From positions 3,281,171 through 3,345,170 of the forward strand of contig NC_008048.1 of the NCBI RefSeq assembly GCF_000013985.1: a stretch of DNA of 64,000 nucleotides, given 5' to 3'. The notes below the pieces were generated by a model. It was not told the DNA's origin and searched no databases. It worked only from the letters and a program-made list of their open reading frames with translations. Both the position numbers and the translations under genes were made by a program. The stretch is from Sphingopyxis alaskensis RB2256 (lineage in GTDB: Bacteria > Pseudomonadota > Alphaproteobacteria > Sphingomonadales > Sphingomonadaceae). Of this stretch, positions 51,903 through 59,904 are shown piece after piece; position 1 is the stretch's first letter, and each line of letters opens with the position of its first letter.

Positions 51903-54419
51903 ATGGCCGCCGACCGTTCGACCGATTTCCGCCTGCGGCTGCGCCGCGACAGCAACGCCATCATCGCCTGGGTCCGCGAGATGTGGACGCGGCGCTGGTT
52001 CCGCTGGCTGGGCTATCTTGCGCTCGCGGGCCTCGCCGGTATCGCGCTCATCTGGGCGATCTTCGCGCGCGACCTGCCCTCGGTCGACCAGCTGCGCACC
52101 TATGAACCGCCGCTGCCGACCATGGTGCGCGACGGTGAAGGCAAGCCGGTGCACAGCTATGCGCGCGAGCGCCGCGTCCAGCTCGACTATAGCGAATATC
52201 CGCCGCTGCTCGTGCGCGCTTTCCTTGCGGCGGAGGACAAAACCTTCTTCAGCCACGGCGGCATCGACTATCCCGGCATCGTGTCGGCGGTCATCACCAA
52301 CCTGTCGAACAGCGGCCGTCCGGTCGGCGCGTCGACGATCACCCAGCAGGTCGCGAAGAACCTGCTGCTCACCAACGAGCTGAGCTATCGCCGCAAGATT
52401 CGCGAGGCGATTCTCGCGATGCGGATCGAGGATGCGCTGACCAAGGAACAGATCCTCGAACTCTATCTCAACGAAATCCCCCTCGGGCGACGCAGCTTCG
52501 GCGTCCAGGCGGCGAGCCGCGCCTATTTCGACAAGGATGTCGACGAGTTGGCGCTGCACGAAATGGCCTTCCTCGCCATTCTGCCCAAGGCGCCCGAACG
52601 CTATGGCCGCGCGCGTTTCGAGCGCGACGCGATCGAGCGGCGCAACTTCGTGCTCGGTGCGATGGAGGACAATGGCTGGATCACCACGGCGCAGCGCGAC
52701 GCCGCGCGCGCCATGCCGCTCGGCCTCACGACCAGCGGCAACCGAGCCGTGGCCCAGGTCGGCGGCTATTATATGGAAGAGGTGCGGCGCCAGCTGATCG
52801 CCGAGTTCGGCGAAACCGCCGAGGACGGCCCGCACAGCGTCTATGCTGGCGGCCTCTGGGTGCGCACGCCCTATGACGGCAAGATGCAGGCGGCGGCGAC
52901 GCGCGCGCTGCGCAAGGGATTGCAACGCTATGATGCGGGCAAGGGCTGGTCAGGGCCGATCGCGACGATCGAGGCCGACGACCAGTGGCAGAGCCGCCTC
53001 GCGTCGAGTTTCATCGGCATCGACTATGACAATTGGCGCATTGCCGCGGTGCTGTCGAAAAGCGCGGGCGCGGCGCGCATCGGCTTCGCCGATGGCGACA
53101 CCGGCACGCTTCCTGCCAGCGCCGCGACGATGGGCTATCGCAAGACCGGCGGCAGCGCCTTTTCGGCGCTCCGTCCGGGCGATCTCATCGCGGTCAAATC
53201 GACCGGCGGCAGCAGCTACGCCCTGCGGAACATTCCCGAAGTGTCGGGCGGCATGGTCGTCGAAAGTCCGCATTCGGGGCGCATCTATGCGATGCAGGGC
53301 GGTTTCGACGTCCGCCTGTCGCCCTTCAACCGCGCGACCCAGGCCGAGCGCCAGCCGGGATCGACGATAAAGCCCTTCGTTTACGCCGCCGCGCTCGACA
53401 ATGGCATGACCCCCGCGACGATGATCGTCGACGGGCCCTTCTGCGTTTATCAGGGCGCGGCGCTGGGCAACAAATGTTTCCGCAACTTCGGCAATTCGGG
53501 AGGCAGCGGCGAACATACGATGCGCTGGGGGCTCGAACAGTCGCGCAACCTGATGACGGTGCGCGCGGCGAGCCAGATCGGCATGGAGCCGGTTGTCGAA
53601 ATGATCGCCCGGATGGGCATCGGCCAGCACGAACCCTATCTGTCGACCGCGCTCGGTGCCGGGTCCACGACGGTCGAAAAGATGACCAACGCCTATGCCA
53701 TGCTTGCAAACCATGGACGCGAACTCAAACCGCGGGTGATAGACTATGCGCAGGATCGCCGCGGCAAGGTGATCTTTCCCCGGAACTGGAAACCGTGCGA
53801 CGGCTGCAACATGAAGGATTGGGACGGCCGCCCGATGCCGCGCTTCGCGCGCTCGGGACGGCAGCTGATGGACCCGATGACCGCCTATCAGGTCGTCCAC
53901 ATGCTCGAAGGCGTCGTCCAGCGCGGCACAGCAGTGCGGCTGCGCGACCTTGGCGTTCCCCTATTCGGCAAGACCGGCACAACCTCGGGACCGAATGATG
54001 TCTGGTTCGTCGGGGGCACGCCCGATGTCGTCGCGGGCATGTATATCGGCTTTGACCAGCCGCGCAGCATGGGTGGTTATGCGCAGGGCAGCAGCTATGC
54101 GGCGCCGATTTTCAAGGATTTCGCGCTCGAGGCGCTCGCCGATCGTCAGCCGATTCCCTTTGCAGCGCCCAAGGGGATACGAATGGTCCGCATCGATCGC
54201 CGCTCGGGGCGCCGCGTCTATGGCAGCTGGCCGGGGACCGATCCCCTGGCGGCAATTATCTGGGAAGCCTTCAAGCCTGAAAGCGAGCCGCGGCGGACGA
54301 TCCGCGAGGACGAAATCAGGCCTCCCAAACCGCCGCAGCGGCAGGACGCGCCGGTTCAGCAAACGCCGGGGCGTCGGAGCGACAGCGAGTTTCTGGAGGA
54401 TCGCGGCGGCATTATCTGA
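51903..54419 (+). CDS. Penicillin-binding protein 1A (bifunctional transglycosylase/transpeptidase)
   Basis: This 838-aa bitopic membrane protein has one N-terminal transmembrane helix (LGYLALAGLAGIALIWAIF). The glycosyltransferase domain follows, with AAEDKTFFSHGGIDY and ASTITQQVAKNLLL (about residues 108-145). The transpeptidase domain has the serine motif QPGSTIKPFVYAA, SRN (EQSRNLMTVRA) and the KTG box (LFGKTGTTSGPNDVWFVGG). The DSD1 and PBP genes are 64 nt apart. Start ATG 51903, with GAGGCGGG as the ribosome-binding site; the frame opens upstream within the DSD1 gene. Confidence 0.96.
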   Translation: MAADRSTDFRLRLRRDSNAIIAWVREMWTRRWFRWLGYLALAGLAGIALIWAIFARDLPSVDQLRTYEPPLPTMVRDGEGKPVHSYARERRVQLDYSEYPPLLVRAFLAAEDKTFFSHGGIDYPGIVSAVITNLSNSGRPVGASTITQQVAKNLLLTNELSYRRKIREAILAMRIEDALTKEQILELYLNEIPLGRRSFGVQAASRAYFDKDVDELALHEMAFLAILPKAPERYGRARFERDAIERRNFVLGAMEDNGWITTAQRDAARAMPLGLTTSGNRAVAQVGGYYMEEVRRQLIAEFGETAEDGPHSVYAGGLWVRTPYDGKMQAAATRALRKGLQRYDAGKGWSGPIATIEADDQWQSRLASSFIGIDYDNWRIAAVLSKSAGAARIGFADGDTGTLPASAATMGYRKTGGSAFSALRPGDLIAVKSTGGSSYALRNIPEVSGGMVVESPHSGRIYAMQGGFDVRLSPFNRATQAERQPGSTIKPFVYAAALDNGMTPATMIVDGPFCVYQGAALGNKCFRNFGNSGGSGEHTMRWGLEQSRNLMTVRAASQIGMEPVVEMIARMGIGQHEPYLSTALGAGSTTVEKMTNAYAMLANHGRELKPRVIDYAQDRRGKVIFPRNWKPCDGCNMKDWDGRPMPRFARSGRQLMDPMTAYQVVHMLEGVVQRGTAVRLRDLGVPLFGKTGTTSGPNDVWFVGGTPDVVAGMYIGFDQPRSMGGYAQGSSYAAPIFKDFALEALADRQPIPFAAPKGIRMVRIDRRSGRRVYGSWPGTDPLAAIIWEAFKPESEPRRTIREDEIRPPKPPQRQDAPVQQTPGRRSDSEFLEDRGGII

Positions 54420-54497
54420 CGCCGCGCGCCTTCGTTCGACCCGCCTTTCCTTGAAGGCCGCGAAGCCCTAGGGTCAACATTTTTCAGGAGCAACGAC

Positions 54498-55625
54498 ATG
54501 CGCGCCGAAGCGCTGGATCACATCGACAAGATTACCGCCGCTCTCGCGTTGCTGCGCCGCTTTCTCGACTGGGACCGCGCGGTGCGGCGCCTCGACGAGC
54601 TCAATGCCAAGGTCGAAGACCCGACGCTGTGGGACAATCCGAAGGCCGCCCAGGACGTGATGCGCGAACGGCGTCGACTCGACGAGGCGATCACCGCGAC
54701 GCGCGCGATCGAGCGCGAATGCGCCGACACCGCCGAGCTGATCGAGCTGGCCGAGATGGAAGGTGACGAGGCGATGGTCGACGAGGCGGTCGCCAGCCTC
54801 GCCGCGCTCGCCGCGCGCGCCGAAGAGGATAAGGTAAAGGCGCTGCTCGCCGGCGAGGCCGACGGCAACGACGCCTATATCGAAGTCCACGCGGGCGCGG
54901 GCGGCACCGAAAGCCAGGATTGGGCCGAAATGCTCCAGCGCATGTATATGCGCTGGGCCGAAAAGCGCGGAATGAAGGTCGAGTTGATCGAATATCAGGC
55001 GGGCGAACAGGCGGGCATCAAGTCGGCGACGATGCTGGTGAAGGGCGAGAATGCCTATGGCTATGCCAAGACCGAAAGCGGCGTCCACCGTCTTGTCCGC
55101 ATCTCGCCCTATGACAGCTCGGCGCGCCGTCACACCAGCTTTTCCAGCGTGTGGGTCTATCCGGTGATCGACGATAATATCGAGATCGAGATCAACGAGG
55201 GCGACCTCAAGATCGACACCTATCGTGCCTCGGGTGCGGGCGGCCAGCATGTCAACACGACCGATTCGGCGGTGCGCATCACGCACATCCCGACGGGCAT
55301 CGTCGTCGCCAGCCAGAATGATCGTTCGCAGCACAAGAACCGCGCGACCGCGATGGGAATGCTGAAAGCGCGGCTCTATGAGGCCGAACTGCAAAAGCGC
55401 GAGGCCGCGGCATCGGGCGAATATCAGGCGAAGACCGAGATCGGATGGGGCCACCAGATCCGTTCCTATGTGCTCCAGCCCTATCAGCTGGTGAAGGATC
55501 TGCGCACCGGCGTCACCTCGACCGCGCCGGGCGACGTTCTCGATGGCGCCCTCGATCCCTTCATGGCGGCGGCGCTGTCGCAGAAGGTGACGGGCGAAAA
55601 GGTCGAGGTGGAGGACATCGACTGA
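54498..55625 (+). CDS. prfB: Peptide chain release factor 2
   Basis: This 375-aa factor terminates translation at UGA and UAA. The peptidyl-tRNA hydrolysis loop is intact ([18 protein letters not shown]). The stop-codon-reading loop reads [13 protein letters not shown], with SPY in place of the SPF of the enterobacterial factor. There is no programmed +1 frameshift near the start: the coding frame is continuous from the ATG at 54498. Its TGA shares one base with the ATG of the following methyltransferase. Confidence 0.97.
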   Translation: MRAEALDHIDKITAALALLRRFLDWDRAVRRLDELNAKVEDPTLWDNPKAAQDVMRERRRLDEAITATRAIERECADTAELIELAEMEGDEAMVDEAVASLAALAARAEEDKVKALLAGEADGNDAYIEVHAGAGGTESQDWAEMLQRMYMRWAEKRGMKVELIEYQAGEQAGIKSATMLVKGENAYGYAKTESGVHRLVRISPYDSSARRHTSFSSVWVYPVIDDNIEIEINEGDLKIDTYRASGAGGQHVNTTDSAVRITHIPTGIVVASQNDRSQHKNRATAMGMLKARLYEAELQKREAAASGEYQAKTEIGWGHQIRSYVLQPYQLVKDLRTGVTSTAPGDVLDGALDPFMAAALSQKVTGEKVEVEDID

Positions 55626-56344
55626 TGGTGCGCGGCGCCCTCGCTGCGCTGGCGCTGCTGGCGCTGCTCGGTGGCTGCGACGGCCCGTGGAGCGAGGATC
55701 GCAGCCGCATCGAAACCGCGCGCGACTTTCCGCCCGCCGACCGCCCGGTCGCGCCGACCGTCTCGACAAAATGGTCGACCGAAGAGGCGCGAGACCGCGT
55801 CAACGAGGCCGAGGACGTCATGGACTCGGCCGACGTCCGCCCCGGCATGACCGTCGCCGACATCGGCGCCGGCGACGGCTATTATACCGTCCGCCTTGCG
55901 CAGCGCGTCGGCCCTGGCGGGCGCGTGCTTGCCCAGGATATCATTCCCGAGGTGATCGAACGGCTCGCCGACCGTGTCGCGCGCGAACGGCTCGACAATG
56001 TCTCCTTGAAGCTGGGCGCGGTCGACGATCCGCGCCTGCCCGCCGCCAGCTTCGACCGTGTGTTCATGGTGCATATGTATCACGAGATCGGCGAACCCTA
56101 TGCCTTCCTCTGGCGGTTGCGCCCCGCGCTGCGAGAGGGCGGGCAGGTGATCGTCGTCGACGGCGACCGTCCGATCGCCCAGCATGGCACGCCCTTCCGC
56201 CTGCTCGTCTGCGAGTTCGAGGCGGTGGGCTACAAGCTCGTCTCCTATGACGACAAACAGCACGCGGGCGGCTATCTCGCGCGCTTCGTCCCCGAAGGCG
56301 ACCGTCCCGCGCCCGATGCGATCAAGGTCTGCGACAATCCTTAG
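55625..56344 (+). CDS. Class I SAM-dependent methyltransferase with lipoprotein signal
   Basis: This 239-aa protein has a lipoprotein signal peptide (ALAALALLALLGGCDGP, lipobox LGGC at residues 15-18), so it is likely anchored to a membrane and periplasmic. A methyltransferase Rossmann fold follows: TVADIGAGDGYYTVRLAQ (motif I), VMVHMYHEI-like post motif, and VIVVDGDRP. SAM is cytosolic, so the topology is puzzling for a working enzyme. The start overlaps the prfB stop by one base (TGATG). Confidence 0.87.
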   Translation: MVRGALAALALLALLGGCDGPWSEDRSRIETARDFPPADRPVAPTVSTKWSTEEARDRVNEAEDVMDSADVRPGMTVADIGAGDGYYTVRLAQRVGPGGRVLAQDIIPEVIERLADRVARERLDNVSLKLGAVDDPRLPAASFDRVFMVHMYHEIGEPYAFLWRLRPALREGGQVIVVDGDRPIAQHGTPFRLLVCEFEAVGYKLVSYDDKQHAGGYLARFVPEGDRPAPDAIKVCDNP

Positions 56345-56357
56345 AAAGAAGCCGTCG

Positions 56358-56425
56358 CCCCCGCGAAGGCGGGGGTCGCTGGCGGCATGGCGCACGGTTG
56401 ATGGCGGCCTCCGCCTTCGCGGGGG
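56358..56425. repeat. Paired-hairpin intergenic repeat
   Basis: Left arm CCCCCGC-GAAG-GCGGGGG (56358-56375); right arm CCTCCGC-CTTC-GCGGGGG (56408-56425, one T:G wobble). It lies between the converging methyltransferase and DsrE-like genes and likely terminates both transcripts. Confidence 0.85.
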
Positions 56426-56438
56426 CGACGAGAACTGG

Positions 56439-56804
56439 TCAATACACCAGAATATGATCCTCCGCCGCGACCGCCGCCAGGAAACTGACGACCCCGCCCG
56501 CCCTGACGCCCGCGACGACCCGGTCGGCAGTGAGGCCCGCGACCGCCAGCCCCGACTGGCACACGACCATCTCGATCCCGCTCGCCAGCGCTTCCTCGAT
56601 CAGTTCGCCGAGGCCCGGCAGCCCCGCCGCGCGCCGCGCGTCGTCGCCCGCAAAGCCCGCGGGCGCGCGCAGCAGCGCGGCGGCGTCGCCCTGCAAGAAC
56701 AGGCGCGCCCGCTGGCCCAGCGCGACGGCGGCGATCGCGGTTTCGAGCGCGGCGCAAAAGCGCCGCCCCTCGGCCGCCGCGACGATGATGTTCAGCCCCG
56801 GCAT
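56439..56804 (-). CDS. DsrE/DsrF-like small protein
   Basis: This 121-aa soluble protein resembles the DsrE/DsrF/YchN fold: a parallel beta-sheet start (LNIIVAAAEGRRFCAALETAIAAVALG), RLFLQGDAAALLRA, and a later cysteine in IEMVVCQSGLAVAGL. DsrE relatives move sulfur between carriers. It overlaps the moeB-like gene by 13 nt, which links it to an E1-like enzyme that also works with sulfur carriers. Start ATG 56804 has GGAG 8 nt upstream; a GTG 9 nt earlier is unlikely. Function inferred only. Confidence 0.75.
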   Translation of the reverse strand: MPGLNIIVAAAEGRRFCAALETAIAAVALGQRARLFLQGDAAALLRAPAGFAGDDARRAAGLPGLGELIEEALASGIEMVVCQSGLAVAGLTADRVVAGVRAGGVVSFLAAVAAEDHILVY

Positions 56805-57541
56805 ATCGGACACTCCGGTTCCTTCGCGACCGCCACTTCGCGCCAGCGCCGGTCGAGCATGTCGATGATCGCGAGGCGCCCGACCAGTGGCGTGCCCCAG
56901 CCCGACAGCGCGCGTACTGTTTCCAGCGCCGCCATCGTCCCGACCATCCCCGCCAGCGCGCCCATCACGCCCTGTTCGGCGCAGTTGATCCCCGGCCGGT
57001 CGGGATCGTTGCCGACCAGGCAGGCGTAACAGGGGCTCTCGCCGCGCCAGCCCTCGTACAGCGCGACCTGCCCCTCGAACGCGCCGATCGCGGCCGAGAG
57101 CAAAGGGATTTGCAGCGTCACCGCCGCGCGGTTGACCGCCAGCCGCGTGGCGAAATTGTCACAGCCGTCGAGGATCAGGCTCGCGCCCGCCAGCAGCGCC
57201 GCCGCATTGGCCTCGTCCAGCCGTTCGGCCACCGCGATCGCTTCCACATGCGGATTGATCCGCCACGCCGCATCGGCCGCGACCATCGCCTTCGGCGCGC
57301 CGACGTCGGCGTCGGTGAACAGCGGCTGGCGTTGCAGGTTCGAAAGCTCGACATGGTCATCGTCGATGATCGTCAGCTTGCCGACGCCCGCCGCGGCGAG
57401 ATAGGTGATCGCCGGACAGCCGATGCCGCCCGCGCCGATGATCGCGACATGGCTCCCTTTCAGCTTCGCCTGACCCGTGCCGCCAAAGGCCGGCAGAATG
57501 ATCTGGCGGGCATAGCGGTCGAGTTCGGCGTCGTTCAGCAC
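56792..57541 (-). CDS. moeB: HesA/MoeB/ThiF family protein (molybdopterin-synthase adenylyltransferase)
   Basis: This 249-aa E1-like enzyme adenylates the C-terminus of a sulfur-carrier protein (MoaD or ThiS). The nucleotide motif GAGGIGCPAITYLAAAGVG, the DNFATR segment and the zinc cysteines CYACLV and CPIC are all present. GTG start at 57541, sharing one base with the dut stop (TAG). No MoaD or ThiS gene is in the window, so MoeB versus ThiF cannot be separated; the fold fits MoeB. Confidence 0.9.
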   Translation of the reverse strand: MLNDAELDRYARQIILPAFGGTGQAKLKGSHVAIIGAGGIGCPAITYLAAAGVGKLTIIDDDHVELSNLQRQPLFTDADVGAPKAMVAADAAWRINPHVEAIAVAERLDEANAAALLAGASLILDGCDNFATRLAVNRAAVTLQIPLLSAAIGAFEGQVALYEGWRGESPCYACLVGNDPDRPGINCAEQGVMGALAGMVGTMAALETVRALSGWGTPLVGRLAIIDMLDRRWREVAVAKEPECPICRG

Positions 57542-58089
57542 TATTCGGCGGGTCGGCGCAATTTGATGCCCGACAGCGAGGCGAGGCCGGCGGCGTTCGC
57601 GGTTTCGTCGGCGGCGTCGCTTTCGATCCCGGTCGATCCGAAGCCGCCCGCACCGCGCGCGGTGTCGTCCAGCCTGTCGACCTCGGCAAAGGTCGCGCGC
57701 TGCACCGGGGCAGGGACCAGCTGCGCGATGCGGTCGCCGCGCTTCACCTCGAAATTTTCGTCGCCCAGATTGGCGAGGATCACCTTTACTTCGCCGCGAT
57801 AGTCGCTGTCGATCGTCCCCGGCGTGTTGAGACAGGTGATGCCATGTTTGAGCGCCAGCCCCGACCGCGGCCGCACCTGCACTTCATAGCCCAGCGGGAT
57901 CGCCATCGCGAACCCCGTCGCGACCGCGTGGCGCGTGCCGGGGCGGATCGTCAGCGTCTCGGCCGCGACGACATCCATCCCCGCGGCGCCAGCGGACGCA
58001 TAGGCGGGCAGGGGCAGGCCGCCGCCGTTCGGCAGGCGCTGGATCGCGATTTCAATCACGTTCGAGGGGGGCGCGTTGGTCAAGCTCAT
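57541..58089 (-). CDS. dut: Deoxyuridine 5'-triphosphate nucleotidohydrolase
   Basis: This 182-aa enzyme hydrolyses dUTP, keeping uracil out of DNA. All five motifs are seen: GMDVVAAE (I), [12 protein letters not shown] (II), [14 protein letters not shown] (III), RGDRIAQLV (IV), and [10 protein letters not shown] (V). The C-terminus extends about 25 residues past motif V. Start ATG 58089 overlaps the coaBC 3' end by 38 nt, so translation is coupled. A TTG two codons earlier is possible but unlikely. Confidence 0.97.
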   Translation of the reverse strand: MSLTNAPPSNVIEIAIQRLPNGGGLPLPAYASAGAAGMDVVAAETLTIRPGTRHAVATGFAMAIPLGYEVQVRPRSGLALKHGITCLNTPGTIDSDYRGEVKVILANLGDENFEVKRGDRIAQLVPAPVQRATFAEVDRLDDTARGAGGFGSTGIESDAADETANAAGLASLSGIKLRRPAE

Positions 58090-59314
58090 CGGCAATCTTT
58101 TCCATCAATTTGCGGGCGACGACCGCTTTGGGCAAACGGTCCCAGCTGTCTACCCCGCCGTTGCTAACGATATGCACCCGGTTGCTCTCGCCGCCCATGG
58201 GGTCGGCGGACACATCGTTGGCGACGATCCAGTCGCATCCCTTGCGCGCGAGCTTTGCCTCGGCGTGCGCGATGACGTCGTTGGTCTCGGCGGCAAAACC
58301 GATCAGCAGCGGCGGGCGTCGGGATGATTGGGCGACGCTCGCCAATATGTCGGGATTTTCCGCGAGCGCGAGCGGCGGAACCCGTCCGCTGCCATCCTTC
58401 TTGATCTTCTGTGCCTGGCTTTCTGCGGCGCGCCAGTCGGCAACCGCGGCGACCATGATCGCGGCGTCAACGGGCAGCCCCGCTTCGACCTCGGTCGCCA
58501 TTTCGACCGCGGTCTCGACATCGACGCGGATCACGCCCGGCGGCGTCGGCAGCGGGACGGGGCCGGCGATCAGCAGCACCTCGGCGCCTGCCTCGGCGGC
58601 GGCGGCGGCGATTGCAAAGCCCTGCTTGCCGCTCGACCGGTTGGCGATATAGCGCACGGGGTCGATCGGCTCGTGCGTCGGCCCCGCGGTGATCAGGATG
58701 CGCCGCCCGTGGAGCGGGCGGTGGTTCGCGGGGGCGAAGTCGGGCTGTCCCGACAGGACCGACGGCGCGGGCGCGTTCGCGAGCGCCGCCTCGATCGCCG
58801 CAAAAATCGCGTCGGGTTCGGGCAGCCGTCCGGGGCCATATTCGCCGCACGCCATCTCGCCCTCGTCGGGCTCCATCACCGTCACCCCGTCGCCGCGCAG
58901 CGCCGCGATATTGCGCTGCGTCGCCGGGTGCAGCCACATGCGGACATTCATCGCGGGCGCGGCGAGCACCGGCTTGTCGGTCGCGAGCAGCAGGGTTGTC
59001 GCCAGATCGTCGGCGATGCCTGCCGCCATCCTGGCCATCAGGTCGGCGGTGGCGGGCGCGACCACGACCAGATCGGCCTCGCGGGATAGCTGGATATGCC
59101 CCATCTCGACCTCGTCCGTCAGGTCGAAGAGGCTGGTATAGACCTTGTTCTCGCTGAGCGCCGCGAGGGTCAATGGCGTCACGAACTGCTCGCCCGCGCG
59201 CGTTAGGACGCAGCGCACGGTCATGTCGGCCTTGCGCAACAGGCGGACAAGCTCGACGCTCTTATAGGCGGCAATGCCGCCGCCGACGATCAGCAGGATG
59301 CGGGGCCTGGTCAT
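58052..59314 (-). CDS. coaBC: Bifunctional phosphopantothenoylcysteine decarboxylase/phosphopantothenate-cysteine ligase
   Basis: This 420-aa enzyme makes 4'-phosphopantetheine for coenzyme A. The CoaC half has [14 protein letters not shown], the FMN-binding [11 protein letters not shown], and [13 protein letters not shown] with the catalytic Cys. The CoaB half has [26 protein letters not shown], and [14 protein letters not shown]. It is essential in most bacteria. ATG 59314, 3 nt after ccdB stops. The 3' end overlaps dut by 38 nt. Confidence 0.97.
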   Translation of the reverse strand: MTRPRILLIVGGGIAAYKSVELVRLLRKADMTVRCVLTRAGEQFVTPLTLAALSENKVYTSLFDLTDEVEMGHIQLSREADLVVVAPATADLMARMAAGIADDLATTLLLATDKPVLAAPAMNVRMWLHPATQRNIAALRGDGVTVMEPDEGEMACGEYGPGRLPEPDAIFAAIEAALANAPAPSVLSGQPDFAPANHRPLHGRRILITAGPTHEPIDPVRYIANRSSGKQGFAIAAAAAEAGAEVLLIAGPVPLPTPPGVIRVDVETAVEMATEVEAGLPVDAAIMVAAVADWRAAESQAQKIKKDGSGRVPPLALAENPDILASVAQSSRRPPLLIGFAAETNDVIAHAEAKLARKGCDWIVANDVSADPMGGESNRVHIVSNGGVDSWDRLPKAVVARKLMEKIADELDQRAPLERD

Positions 59315-59317
59315 CTG

Positions 59318-59614
59318 TCAGAACCCCGTGGTCAACATGTCGAGCGCGCTCATGATCGCATAATGCTCCGCTTCAAGATTGGCCACCGGGCGCTGCAGGC
59401 GATCGAGCGGGATCGCAAAGATCAGATGCGTCGCCATCACCAGGGTTTGACCGTTGACCGTCAAAAGCGGGTTCAGCCGCGGGATTGGCTCGACTTCCGC
59501 GACCGGCATCAACGGCACGACGACGCGCGAAGCCAGATGATCGAGCACGTCCGCCTGACAATCGAGAAGCAGCCCGCGACCGGGGGCGCCGGGATAGACG
59601 TCATATCGCGCCAT
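59318..59614 (-). CDS. ccdB: CcdB family toxin (gyrase poison)
   Basis: This 98-aa toxin resembles plasmid CcdB: MARYDVYPGAPGRGLLLDCQ at the N-terminus, SRVVVPLMPV in the middle, and LNPLLTVNGQ later. CcdB poisons DNA gyrase subunit A. The E. coli toxin ends WGI, which is needed for activity; here the C-terminus reads MLTTGF, so activity is uncertain. The ATG is directly adjacent to the ccdA stop (TGAATG). coaBC begins 3 nt downstream. Confidence 0.93.
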   Translation of the reverse strand: MARYDVYPGAPGRGLLLDCQADVLDHLASRVVVPLMPVAEVEPIPRLNPLLTVNGQTLVMATHLIFAIPLDRLQRPVANLEAEHYAIMSALDMLTTGF

Positions 59615-59860
59615 TCAAAGCTGCCGATACTCGTCATAGGGCATCCCGTTCTCGCGAATATAGTCGTTCCAGCTTTCGATCGCGGCGCGATTTTCTTTTT
59701 TCCAGGCGGCCTCGCGGGCTTTCTTCACCTCGGCCGCCAACCCCGACTGGCATGCTTCGCTGACATTGATCTCCAGCCGCCGGGCTTCCTCGACCAGTTC
59801 GGCGTTCAACGACACATTGGTCGGTTTTTTCGGGCCTTCGAATCGCGCCGGACGGTTCAT
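59615..59860 (-). CDS. ccdA: CcdA family antitoxin
   Basis: This 81-aa antitoxin has a ribbon-helix-helix N-terminus (PTNVSLNAELVEEARRLEINVSEACQ) and a disordered C-terminal tail (ENRAAIESWNDYIRENGMPYDEYRQL) with the conserved WNDYI motif of CcdA that wraps around the toxin. ATG at 59860 is chosen because AAGGAG lies 7 nt upstream; the ATG at 59866 has it too close. It is expected to bind the palindrome 59873-59891 and repress its own operon. Confidence 0.93.
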   Translation of the reverse strand: MNRPARFEGPKKPTNVSLNAELVEEARRLEINVSEACQSGLAAEVKKAREAAWKKENRAAIESWNDYIRENGMPYDEYRQL

Positions 59861-59872
59861 CGCCATTCTCCT

Positions 59873-59891
59873 TGCGCATAAGATATGCGCA
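59873..59891. promoter_or_regulatory. ccdAB autoregulatory operator
   Basis: TGCGCATA at 59873-59880 and TATGCGCA at 59884-59891 form a perfect 8-bp inverted repeat with a 3-nt spacer, 13 nt upstream of the ccdA start. The position and the GC-rich core fit an RHH antitoxin operator. The site lies between the ubiB stop (59905) and ccdA. Confidence 0.8.
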
Positions 59892-59904
59892 TCGGGTTTC
59901 CGAA

